Source: Craspedostauros australis
Taxonomy: Eukaryota > Bacillariophyta > Bacillariophyceae > Mastogloiales > Achnanthaceae
Length of the DNA stretch: 64,000 nucleotides
Reading direction: 5' to 3'
Assembly (NCBI GenBank): GCA_026770025.1
Contig: JAMXDE010000010.1
Span: 1,054,001 to 1,118,000, forward strand
Within the stretch, counting starts at the first letter, position 1, and each line of letters starts with the position of its first letter. Position numbers and translations under genes: made by a program. This document shows positions 47,295 through 56,317 of the stretch, piece by piece. The notes below the pieces were generated by a model. It saw nothing but the letters and a program-made list of their open reading frames with translations, did no database searches and was not told where the DNA came from.

Positions 47295-47528
47295 TGTTGT
47301 ATTGTGTTGTATTGTGTTGTATTGTGTTGTATTGTGTTGTGTTGTATTGTGTTGTATTGTGTTGTATTGTGTTGTATTGTGTTGTATTGTGTTGTATTGT
47401 GTTGTATTGTGTTGTATTGTGTTGTATTGTGTTGTGTTGTGTTGTGTTGTGTTGTGTTGTGTTGTGTTGTGTTGTGTTGTGTTGTGTTGTGTTGTGCTGT
47501 GTTGTGTTGTGTTGTGTTGTGTTGTGTT
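47295..47528. repeat. Pentanucleotide array (TTGTG/TTGTA)n, 234 bp
   Basis: The left part is a 10-bp higher-order unit (TTGTGTTGTA); the right part is nearly pure TTGTG. It is open in several frames, which produces long artificial Cys/Val/Leu or Asn/Thr/Gln 'ORFs' that are not genes. Confidence 0.98.
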
Positions 47529-48310
47529 ATTGTTGTGGTTGTTGGTGCATGATCCCATCTCTTTCTTTGGTTGCATTCAAAGATAGAGAGAGGATGATCC
47601 AACTTGCTGCATTCTGTTCTTGGGAGTGTTGTCAAGAAGCAGCAATCCAGAGTGGCCACAACATGTGCAGGTCTATATGGGAGTCCCGAGAAACAATTCA
47701 AAACAGGATCAACGGCTGGGTCTCGTTTTCATTCACGATCGATGTATTTTCTGTTTTGAACCAAAACGGGAAAATGAAAACAGCAAAGGAGGAAACTTGT
47801 TTCTGGAACGTGAATAGAGGTGATTCTGCCGTTTTCACTCATTTGGGAGAAACTGTGCTCATAAGTTACAAAATAAAGCACAAAAAGTAGAACTGCACGA
47901 AAATGCCCAACAAAGAACAAGACGTCGTTTCAATGTCATGAAGGGATACGCTAAGTCCACACACTTCGACCTTTCCGATCGAGAATGAAGTCGTACTCGT
48001 CATTGATAGAACCCCCAGACGCCATGGAGTGCCATGCCTATTCGTATGCAGTTGTCGTAAAGCTACTATAGGGGAGAATTGAGTTGAACACCCTTCCCTT
48101 CATTGGGGAGACAACCCACAGTTGATTTTCCCAACTTCAACGTCTCCATACCGAGTATTGCAGTCAAGCGTGATGTCGATGAGCTCATGCAGCATGCTGA
48201 TTCAAATGCTGCACAAGCTACTCTTTCAGTCCTTGTCGCCACACACCAGCTAGTTTTATCGTTGTGTGCTTTTGTTTTTCTTCTTTGCCGTCACTGTGGC
48301 AGAGCGAAGC
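47529..48310. other. Intergenic, no gene seen
   Basis: About 780 bp to the stop of the sulfotransferase gene, with short overlapping ORFs only. Part is antisense or 3' flank of the next gene. Confidence 0.5.
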
Positions 48311-49537
48311 TCAAGACTTCGTCGTCTCCTCAGCCACCACCGCTCGGCAATACTCGATGTTCCTGTGGTAGCTCTTTTCAAACGATCGCAGTGCAGGATC
48401 CAACCTTGGTGGGACGAATGCGTGTGCTTTATCTTGGTCCTCGGGTCGCTTGTAGAATTTGCCCATGAAGTCGTCAACGCTGACATTCTCGGGCCAGCCA
48501 AAGAGTCCTTGGACAACCTTGAAGTCGTTGGCAACGCTCCCTTCATCGGCAAAGAAATTCATGCACCCAAGCGTTCGATCCGAGTAGGCACTGAGCTGCG
48601 CGTACATGATGTCCAGCAAACTCGTGTATCCGTGAATGGCATCCAAGACGGACGGCTGGAATTTCCGTTTCACCGTCGTGGAGTACAACACTTCTCTGGG
48701 ATCGCGGTACAGGTAGACATGATTGCATTCAACCCCAGCAGCGCCGCATGCATCGTAGAAGAGGTCGATATTGGGATACATGAGATTCTGGCAGAAATTG
48801 CCTCCATAGTTTGGGTATGACATCTCGCCCACAAATCGAACTCCCCAAGTGTTGATCGGTATGTTCAACATTGTGTCATCTGGTGCGGATTGCCCTTTGC
48901 GCACGATCTCCTGCAGCTTGGCAACGATGCTTTGTCGATTTTGGGCCAAGTCGACGTTTTCGTTCATGTTCACCTCCTTCCCTTCCAGAGAGCGCATGCC
49001 CTTCAGGCACATACTGCTGAACAACCCAATTCGCCTCTGCTTTTCGTTGAAGAAGAGCAGCGAAAGCTCTTCAGTGTCCGCAGGATGAACCCGGATGTTT
49101 CTGAGCACCTGCGTCGTGGGTGATTGTCGAACGACCTTCGAGAGCAGATGATGACCTGTCCCTTCCAATCCCATGACGAAGACGAATCGAATTCTCTTGA
49201 ATCCCGCTGCAGCTGCAGCTGATGGTGATTCTCCATTCCCACGCCTATGGCTCGACTCAGCCCCTTGATGCAACTGCCGGCTGCGCCCGTCCACGCCATC
49301 GAGAACGGTTGGCTGCATGGCTTGTGTGTGCTTATCATCCTGCAGCGCTGCAGTGGCACATTCGTTGCCTCCATACATGAGCAGACCGACGTTCATGCCC
49401 AGGGTGAAGCTTGTGGCTACGATGGCGACCCACACCCGGAAGCCCCTTGCCTTTGGCGTTCTCTGTCCCATCGCGTTGGTCATCGTGGCGAGCATAACTC
49501 TCGCAACTGCGAACTCTTGTGGGATGAAGAACAGCAC
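48311..49537 (-). CDS. Golgi-type sulfotransferase-like protein, 408 aa
   Basis: Predicted to move sulfate from PAPS to a glycan or other acceptor in the secretory pathway. A single membrane anchor lies at about residues 33-55 (FRVWVAIVATSFTLGMNVGLLMY) behind a basic N-terminus, giving type II topology. The 5'-phosphosulfate-binding loop is FVFVMGLEGTGHH (residues 118-130) and the 3'-phosphate-binding region is HVYLYRDPREVLYS (residues 273-286, RDP and Ser in the expected places). The frame is uninterrupted. The first ATG (49537) is used; M15 and M19 are possible starts, since the anchor follows all of them. Acceptor specificity cannot be told. It is followed upstream by a pentamer array and a 190-bp repeat array rather than by another gene of the same pathway. 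Confidence 0.85.
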   Translation of the reverse strand: MLFFIPQEFAVARVMLATMTNAMGQRTPKARGFRVWVAIVATSFTLGMNVGLLMYGGNECATAALQDDKHTQAMQPTVLDGVDGRSRQLHQGAESSHRRGNGESPSAAAAAGFKRIRFVFVMGLEGTGHHLLSKVVRQSPTTQVLRNIRVHPADTEELSLLFFNEKQRRIGLFSSMCLKGMRSLEGKEVNMNENVDLAQNRQSIVAKLQEIVRKGQSAPDDTMLNIPINTWGVRFVGEMSYPNYGGNFCQNLMYPNIDLFYDACGAAGVECNHVYLYRDPREVLYSTTVKRKFQPSVLDAIHGYTSLLDIMYAQLSAYSDRTLGCMNFFADEGSVANDFKVVQGLFGWPENVSVDDFMGKFYKRPEDQDKAHAFVPPRLDPALRSFEKSYHRNIEYCRAVVAEETTKS

Positions 49538-49985
49538 GTCGATTCACTCTGTGCGCGGACTGGCAGGTGAATCCAAGTTCCTGATGATGCTGTCTTCCGT
49601 TTTGATGAACAAAGTATGGTAGTGGTGATGGTGGTGTAAGCATCGTCGGCGGTTGGGTGCGTATTCGTCCAATGCGATCGTTGTTCTCGAGGCGTGGCGC
49701 AGTGTTTGTTGTTGATTGTGTTGGCATTCGTACGCAGGACAGACGTCCGCAGCCTCCGCCTCTGAAGAGCGACAACGCAGACAGTCTCCTCCCATGAATC
49801 CATCATTAGCACACACACACGCATCCTCCCGTAGTAGTACAGACACTGACAGATTCAGCAAATTTACTCACCAGGTCGTTTTGGTGCCTGACCAATCACA
49901 ATGGCCGGACCGTTGACAGGCGCGTCCTTGCGACAACGACGAAACTACTAATTTAGCCGCGAAATACACACGTCAACTGTTTCCC
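49538..49985. other. 5' flank of the sulfotransferase gene
   Basis: About 450 bp with overlapping short ORFs only; expected to contain the promoter and 5' UTR. Confidence 0.5.
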
Positions 49986-50046
49986 AGTAGAGTAGAGTAG
50001 AGTAGAGTAGAGTAGAGTAGAGTAGAGTAGAGTAGAGTAGAGTAGA
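49986..50046. repeat. (AGTAG)n pentanucleotide microsatellite
   Basis: About twelve perfect GTAGA units in 61 bp. Confidence 0.97.
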
Positions 50047-50049
50047 CAA

Positions 50050-51290
50050 GTGTATAATGTTGGTGATGAATCCTGTTCTGTGGAATACGAGTAGAGGGTT
50101 AAACCAACTATATTGCATACTGACATCAGCCATTGGCATGTACCTGCTTTGTGATGGTCCAGACCCAACTGCGAGGAGTTTCAGATTGCATGTGGTCCAA
50201 TCCTGCAATACCGTTCAGTCACTGTGTGTACTGTGCATACAAAAGGTCAAGCATATTTCATGATACCAACCGCACCGCTCCAAGCACACTCCAAACAGTA
50301 CGGCCATGGAGCCTGCAGTGTTCGATCTATCTGGAAGGGATCGAAATCTACGGATGCTGATATCACACAGTACTGCGTTGGACGCGACTGCACGGTACGC
50401 ATTGCCTTGTGCAGTATTGTGTATATCGATGCATTGCACAGGCCGTTTTCAGAGATCCAATCAACTGGACAACTCCAAGCGCACTCCAAAGAGTACGATC
50501 ACCGAGTTTGAAGTCCTAGATCCGTTTAGAAGGGATCCAATTCTACGGATGCTGATACCAAGTAGTACGGAATGGTACGCATCGCGCTGTACAGCATTCT
50601 GAGCATGTATGCAGACAAAATGTCAACCATATTCCAATCCAACACTTCGATGACTCCAAACCTCCTCCAAAGGTTACGGATATAGAGGTTGAAGTGATAG
50701 ATCCATGTGGAAAGGGTCGAAATCTACGGATCAGGATGCCATGTGATGCTGTGAGGGCGGTACTGTGAGCTACGCATCAAACTGCACAGTAACTTGCCCA
50801 TCTGTGCATATAAAATGTCAGTCTCGATCCAATCCAACACTACCACCACTCCAAGCACACTCCAAAGGTTACGGCTATGGAGTTTAAGGTCTTGGATCCG
50901 TCAGAAAGGGGTATTGGCATGCGCGCAGATGAGCCCTATGTAACGACGCCAGTCATTTCCATTCGATATCTGCATCCGTAGATTTCGATCCTTTCCAACC
51001 TGATTCTAGACTTCAAACTCCATAGCCGTACTCTTTGGAGTGTGCTTGGAGTGGTGGGGTTGTAATAATCAAGTCTGCTTGACCTTTTGTATGAACATAT
51101 GACCAACACAGTACACACAGTGACCGAAGGGCATCACAGGAACTGACTTCATGTGATCTGAATCTTCTTCCAGTTGGATGTAGAACGTTCCAAGGTAGAT
51201 ACATGCCAATGGTTGATGTCAGTATGCAATCGATAATAGCTGGTTCGACCCTCTGCTCAACAGGATTCATCAACAACATCATGAACTAGG
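50050..51290. repeat. ~190-bp tandem array ending in an inverted copy
   Basis: A diverged unit with the core CTCCAAGCACACTCCAAA...TACGG...ATGGAG...GGATCGAAATCTACGGATGCTGAT starts at about 50279, 50475, 50651 and 50848 in direct orientation. Its reverse complement is at about 51052-50965, and the flank of the first unit (ATACTGACATCAGCCATTGGCATGTACCT, 50118 on) is mirrored near 51190-51230. The whole block is therefore a large imperfect inverted repeat with internal tandem units. Translations of the two arms share ILTS-IGMYL and SLCVLC, but stops and divergence argue against a real gene. It could be a foldback element or satellite seed. Confidence 0.8.
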
Positions 51291-51673
51291 GTACTCTACG
51301 CTGTCCAACAGGGAAATAGTTGATGTGTTGGCTCCGTGGCTAAATTATTATTTTCGAGTCTGTTGCAGTGATACGCCGGCCATTTCATTGATCCAATCAT
51401 CGTACCAGACACCAAAACGACCTGGCTAGTGAACTTTGGCCTCAAAAACGATCTGGTTAGTGAATTTGCTCGTTGTTGATTGGAGCGAGTCGTGGATACT
51501 CTATGTTGGTGGGATTGTCAAGTCGCAAGTGCCATGATTGCAGCCAACTTGCGCCACACCACAGCTCCGGCGTGTGGATCGTAATCCTCATGTCCACCAC
51601 AGCACAGCAGGAAGGACTCCCGCTCTACCTGCACGTCTTTGTGCCAACCTCTGACCGCACATGCATCCCTGGC
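51291..51673. other. Intergenic, no gene seen
   Basis: About 380 bp between the repeat array and the stop of the next minus-strand gene. Confidence 0.5.
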
Positions 51674-52789
51674 TCATGCGATGCTTGGATTGGCGATGCA
51701 CAATTGATCCCATGCCTTGTTGACGTCGGCCTTTTCAACGTAGAGAGGCATCGCAACCCAAGTATCGGCGAAGCACTTGTCTGGCATCGGCCCTCGGTAT
51801 GCGAATGTTCTGTTCCAAATTTGCACGCGGTGCTTCGTCTTGGAAGAAGTTCCTGTCTTGCTGTGCCATTGCCAATCACCCAGTTGCTTGGGCGTCTCAT
51901 TCACGGGCTGATCCCACGCAATTTCATGCTTTCCCTTCCACAGGATGTTATTCAAAATGACCTGGTCGTCGCAGTAGCATTTGCAATCGACCTGCTTGAG
52001 GCAGTTGCATTGGTTCAGCAACGTCCCGGCGAACTGCCGAACCTTGGGACTTGCGCGGTACCAGCCCATGCCACCGCATACGGTGAATCCCATCTCAAAG
52101 AATACATCTTCGGGGTACGACGTGGAGTACGCGTGGATGACATCGAATTCCGATTGCTCGAACTCTGACATGGGAACGTACGTCGCGAACACGTTGTCAA
52201 CATCCGTCAGGAGGACATGCGAGCCATTCTTCAGAGTGTCCACGAGGTACTTCCACCGACGACCGAACAGTTGCCTGCGATATCGTCTCTTGTCATCTTC
52301 CAGCGACACGCACGTGTCGTAGGGCGAACGCTCGAAGCGCTGTATCCCCTGACTCCGAAAGTGAGACGCTGCTCCATCATCGGTTGCGACAATCACGTGT
52401 TCGTCGTAACCGAGCTTCGTCAAGCGATGATACCAACGAACGGCATGCTCCTTGTAGTTGACGTCCGCAAAACCCAGAATCTTCGTGCGATGTGCGAGCG
52501 GCTCTGTGTTCGAATCCGTGAGATCGATGGCATGACCATCCCGCTGAGCATTGGACCCGTGCGTCGATGGGGTTTTGGCATTTGCAATCACATTCACATC
52601 CATATTTCCATGCATGGTGTCATCCATTGCTGTACGCGCCGCCGTGGATACATCCGCATCTGGCATCGGAAGGACTGCGTCGGCCGTTTCTTCATTCGAA
52701 GGCTGACGAAGAGAGAAAATGATCGACCCCACGCTGATGGCAACCGCCGCCAGAAGGAGGAAGACCAGCGGCCGTTGTCTCGATGTCAT
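51674..52789 (-). CDS. Type II nucleotide-diphospho-sugar glycosyltransferase, 371 aa
   Basis: Predicted Golgi glycosyltransferase of the broad Nucleotid_trans (PF03407-like, GT77-type) fold. The start is placed at MTSRQRPLVFLLLAAVAI (52787-52789), which gives a short basic tail and a membrane anchor at residues about 7-26; the frame extends 94 codons further upstream but that part is His/Arg-rich and unlike a leader. The catalytic core runs from ILGFADVNYKEHAVRWYHRL (residue 104 on), through VIVATDD, to HVLLTDVDNVFATYVP with the metal-binding DVD at residues 196-198, then FTVCGGMGWYRASPKV and a Cys-rich CNCLKQVDCKCYCDDQVILNN loop. It ends with WNRTFAYRGPMPDKCFADTWVAMPLYVEKAD, typical of the family's closing block. 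Sugar and acceptor are unknown. Confidence 0.8.
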   Translation of the reverse strand: MTSRQRPLVFLLLAAVAISVGSIIFSLRQPSNEETADAVLPMPDADVSTAARTAMDDTMHGNMDVNVIANAKTPSTHGSNAQRDGHAIDLTDSNTEPLAHRTKILGFADVNYKEHAVRWYHRLTKLGYDEHVIVATDDGAASHFRSQGIQRFERSPYDTCVSLEDDKRRYRRQLFGRRWKYLVDTLKNGSHVLLTDVDNVFATYVPMSEFEQSEFDVIHAYSTSYPEDVFFEMGFTVCGGMGWYRASPKVRQFAGTLLNQCNCLKQVDCKCYCDDQVILNNILWKGKHEIAWDQPVNETPKQLGDWQWHSKTGTSSKTKHRVQIWNRTFAYRGPMPDKCFADTWVAMPLYVEKADVNKAWDQLCIANPSIA

Positions 52790-53525
52790 CTTGTTCCACC
52801 AGCGTCTTCGCCAGTGTCGTCGAAGCTCATTGGTTCCATCCAAGGGTGGCGTGTTGAGTCGGTGGTGGTGATGATCGGGTCGGGTCGGAATGTGTGATGT
52901 CTCTGCGCTTGACAGTTGTGTGTGAGAGTGTCGGTCACAATGCTTGATGGAGGCAGAGGAAAAAACATGTTGTGTGACGGAAACGGGATCCAGAGATGCG
53001 TGAGTGGAATGGGCGGTCCGCGTACAGACGTCCAAGCCAGGAGGAACAGGTGTTCGCATCAAGGACATCACAAGACACGAAGTTGTGCGGTATCTTCTTT
53101 CAGAGAAGAAAGGAAGATTTTCCGAACTTCGCAGACTTCCTTGCGCTGATGGCCTTGTTCTTCGTCACTGTCCTCTTCTCCTGTTGCGCAAAGTTCCATG
53201 GCCTCCTCTTGGGCAGCGCCGCGTGCACTCGCGGCACGTATCTGCGCGTTTGTGTTGTGTCGATGGTGGTGCCTGTGCGTGCGACGACGATCTCTGTGGT
53301 GGTGGTTGTTCTGTGACAACAGTTCGCATCTTTGGGCAAGCAAAACAGATCGCAACACAACACAAAACGACACAGACGAAAGAAGAGAACGCATCGCACA
53401 GCACACGCTTGCGCCATACCAATACGCACGAACCAGATCCAAAGAGAAAGGATCGACGGAAGTTCGCGTTGTCACACAGAATCGAGAGCTGAAGAGGTTG
53501 ACTGAGAAGTGAACAAAACGGAAAG
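52790..53525. other. Divergent intergenic region
   Basis: About 740 bp between the glycosyltransferase start (-) and the small spliced gene (+). Several overlapping ORFs (up to about 176 codons) are Cys/Arg/His-rich shadows. Confidence 0.45.
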
Positions 53526-54228
53526 ATGACAGTTGCTGGTACGTTCGTCCTGCTCGTTGGCGGCGTTTCATTTTGGCGCAAGGATCCAGCGGCGACAACG
53601 ATGGCGACGACGATGGCGATGCTGGTGCCGGTGTGCTGCTTGGGGGATGTTTGGCTGCGACCGCCAGCAGTGTTTTCGTTGATACCTGCCGTGGATGCCT
53701 TCGACTGTCACTCCTTGGTTGTCGTTTCTTTTTTCATCTCACGCAGCAGCATGATAGACCGACACATCACGAGATGGTGTGCTGCACCATCTGGCTGCTG
53801 AATCTCACACTCGTCACTGTTCGTCTCACTGTCGCTGTCACTATCATGTACCTGTATCTGCCTCTGCATCTGCGCTGGCAGGAGTTGTTTCCCGAGACGA
53901 GTGCTTGCACTTGAATGATATCCTTGGCGTCAAGACCCTCGCGGCTTGCCACAATCTCAAGCACGAGATGCCGGACCGAGATGACCGCTTCACGACTTCT
54001 CAGGACTCGCCATTCCAGCAGGATGAAACGAAGCACCGTTCCAGCTGGCTCATGCCCCGCTTCGCGCGTCGCATGACGAAGCACAGCAAGCACCACGTGT
54101 CCCAATGGCGAACGGAGGTCACCGTCGACGATTCCGAGTGCGCCAACCTCCGCAAGTTGCTGACTGAGCGCATGGGATCCGCCATGGATGCCAATGACCA
54201 TCTCCCGGCGGTGTGCAAGAAATTGTAA
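53526..54228 (+). CDS. Possible small two-exon protein, 119 aa
   Basis: The second exon (53882-54228) looks coding: SRDECLHLNDILGVKTLAACHNLKHEMPDRD...VTVDDSECANLRKLLTERMG, ending with TAA at 54226-54228. A canonical acceptor (GCTGGCAG) precedes it. Upstream, ATGACAGTTGCTG followed by donor GTACGT (53526-53538) gives a 13-nt first coding exon in the matching phase, with a 343-bp intron, producing MTVAGVVSRDEC. The 13-nt exon is inferred from splice signals and frame alone; an unspliced start at 53779 is the alternative but has a His/Ser-rich, unlikely N-terminus. No family recognised; the product is basic and probably soluble. Confidence 0.4.
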
Positions 54229-54814
54229 AGGTGATACGAACGCCTCCGCGTGCTTGACGGTATTATGCGTGCTGCCACTGCGGTTGATACTCTTGACGGT
54301 TCTGATCATCATCATCGACGTACTAGTATGGTGGACTACATTGCATTGCACTTCGTGCAACAGCGCCATTCGAGCTACATACATTCCACGTCGGGTGTTA
54401 GCTCGAGGAACGGCATCCGGAATTCCATCAGCGGTAATGGAGAGGAGTATTTAGGTCCTCCAAACAGCACAAAGTAATAATAAGCCGTCCATCGAAAGAT
54501 GCCAACAAACTGTTCCTGCAATTACTCTAGCTCGTATCCAATTGCGCCCGCAGAGTAGTGCTCGTGCCTTCTTGGCTGGTTGGGTTCATCGTGGCCTCCA
54601 AACGAGCAGCGTGTTGGCAGATCTGGTGTTGTATCGATCGTACCAGTAGCGGCGCCTCGCTGCCAAAACAGAGGCAGCAACCGAACGACACTCTCGCACA
54701 TGCTAACAACGCCCACAACCCCTCTCTGCATCGGGTGAGAACCATCTACTCTGCCATACAGCAATCTATTATGCGACACTTGCCTCAACTTGACATGATG
54801 AATCAAAATCCGGT
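54229..54814. other. Intergenic, between convergent genes
   Basis: About 590 bp with short overlapping ORFs only. Confidence 0.5.
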
Positions 54815-56317
54815 TTATGATTTGCCGTTCGATTTTGCCTCGTAATAACGTTCCAGAAGCAGGTGATGCGACCGCACTTTCTCCCCAACCTTTTTCAGCT
54901 TCTCATTGACAACCGCCTCGAGCATCATCTCCATGATGGGGAACGCAACGGCGATGAAGATCGCAATGAATGCTTCCAGACCAATGACGATGGCGTAGTT
55001 CCAAAACTTGCCGCGGAACCAAAGTGCAGCAAGGAAGGCGAAGATGCAAATCCCAATCAGCAGCGGCTTCGACGGTTCCAACGCTCCGGATGAGTTGTAT
55101 GCGAACATGCCAATGACCATGCTTTCGCCCACGAGGTAGTAAAACCAACGACCCTGTGCCGAATACATTATGCAGATGCCAGCACCGAGCACGAACGGTG
55201 ATGAGAAGTCCGCCAGGCTGAGAGCGGGCGATCCCGAAGGCGTCGTTGCTGAGTATATCCGAAATGCGATGAAGCAAAGAAAGCCGAGCGCTGGTATCAC
55301 TGTCCATATGTACCGCACAACGACCACCGAGACGACGGCCATCATGACTGCGAGGATGGGATACGTATGATGTTCATGTTTGATGATGTTTGATGAAGGC
55401 AAGTTGTGAGTATGTGCAAAACATGGCAGGGAAGTGCATGCATGATGGTTGCGCTGGTGGTTGTCCCAGGACTTTCGTTGCTGACGAGCAGAGGGTATCA
55501 ACCGGCTATTGCAACATAAATGAGATGCAACCCGAGAGCCCAGCGGCCACGCTCTGGGGTTTCCGGTGAGGATGGCTCCAAAGAACCGCATCAGACACGA
55601 ATGGTCGCGCCTGCAACTCACCTGTCCGGAGTCCAATTTGAAGCACACCCGTCAACGCCAATGACGCGATCTCGTGAATGATGCCCTGGTTGGCGGGTTG
55701 CTCTTCGTCATCATTCGCGTCGTCCAGCTTGTGATCTTCGTCATCGTCCAAATCCAATCCCAACACATCGTATTGCTGACGCAGCTTGGGATTCGACAGC
55801 ACCTTCTTCGCGCGTCCAAGCACCTTGAACGTCTCCCCATCACCGCCGGGCTTGTCGGGATGATGCTGCGTGGTGAATGGAGTGAAATCGAATCGAATAG
55901 ACCACAGTGCGGCATCGAAGAGTTGTGGAATGAGACGAAAAAGAAAAATGTGTTTGGTGAGAAATTGTCGAACCAATGACGACGAGATAGCGCTCGAAGA
56001 TGTGAGAAAATGAGGCGAGAAAGGGCAGACGTTGCAGGGTCGGATGGTCTGAACATGGCTGAATCAGCATGGCCCAATTGAACATTGTATTCAATTCCAC
56101 AGCTTCTGTGCCATTCCTGCAGCATCGGTTTCGCATGGCATATATCTTGCAGGGAGTATGTAGGTACCTTCAATGACAGCTTGCGGTATGCTTTCTTCAC
56201 TGCATCCTCGTCCACTTCGCTCGCTTTGTGGATGCCCAGATAGTCGTAGTAACCATCGGGGGCCAGCATTTCGATCATCGCCGCCGTCGGCGGGGTAGAC
56301 GAGGAGGAAGACGACAT
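54815..56317 (-). CDS. J-domain protein with multi-pass membrane tail, 308 aa
   Basis: DnaJ-type co-chaperone that would stimulate an Hsp70 at a membrane. Three exons: 56317-56168 (50 codons), 55865-55622 and 55347-54815. Intron 1 (56167-55866, GTACCT...CACGCAG) is phase 0 and joins AYRKLSLK to HHPDKPGG, restoring the HPD loop (residues 52-54); intron 2 (55621-55348, GTGAGT...CTCGCAG) is phase 1. The J-domain spans about residues 22-90 (YYDYLGIHKASEVDEDAVKKAYRKLS to LSNPKLRQQYDVLGLDL), followed by an acidic linker (DDDEDHKLDDANDDEEQ). The third exon encodes about five hydrophobic segments (roughly residues 144-162, 181-195, 199-214, 225-241, 246-270) and a basic, charged C-terminus. No signal peptide precedes the J-domain, so it probably faces the cytosol. 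The partner compartment is unknown. Confidence 0.85.

Noticed and set aside
47056-47890. Long Cys/Val/Leu-rich and Asn/Thr/Gln-rich ORFs up to 210 codons
   Set aside because: They are translations of the (TTGTG/TTGTA)n array in several frames and both strands.
53068-53598. 176-codon minus-strand ORF near the small spliced gene
   Set aside because: Arg/Cys/His-rich in all overlapping frames and in the promoter region between divergent genes.
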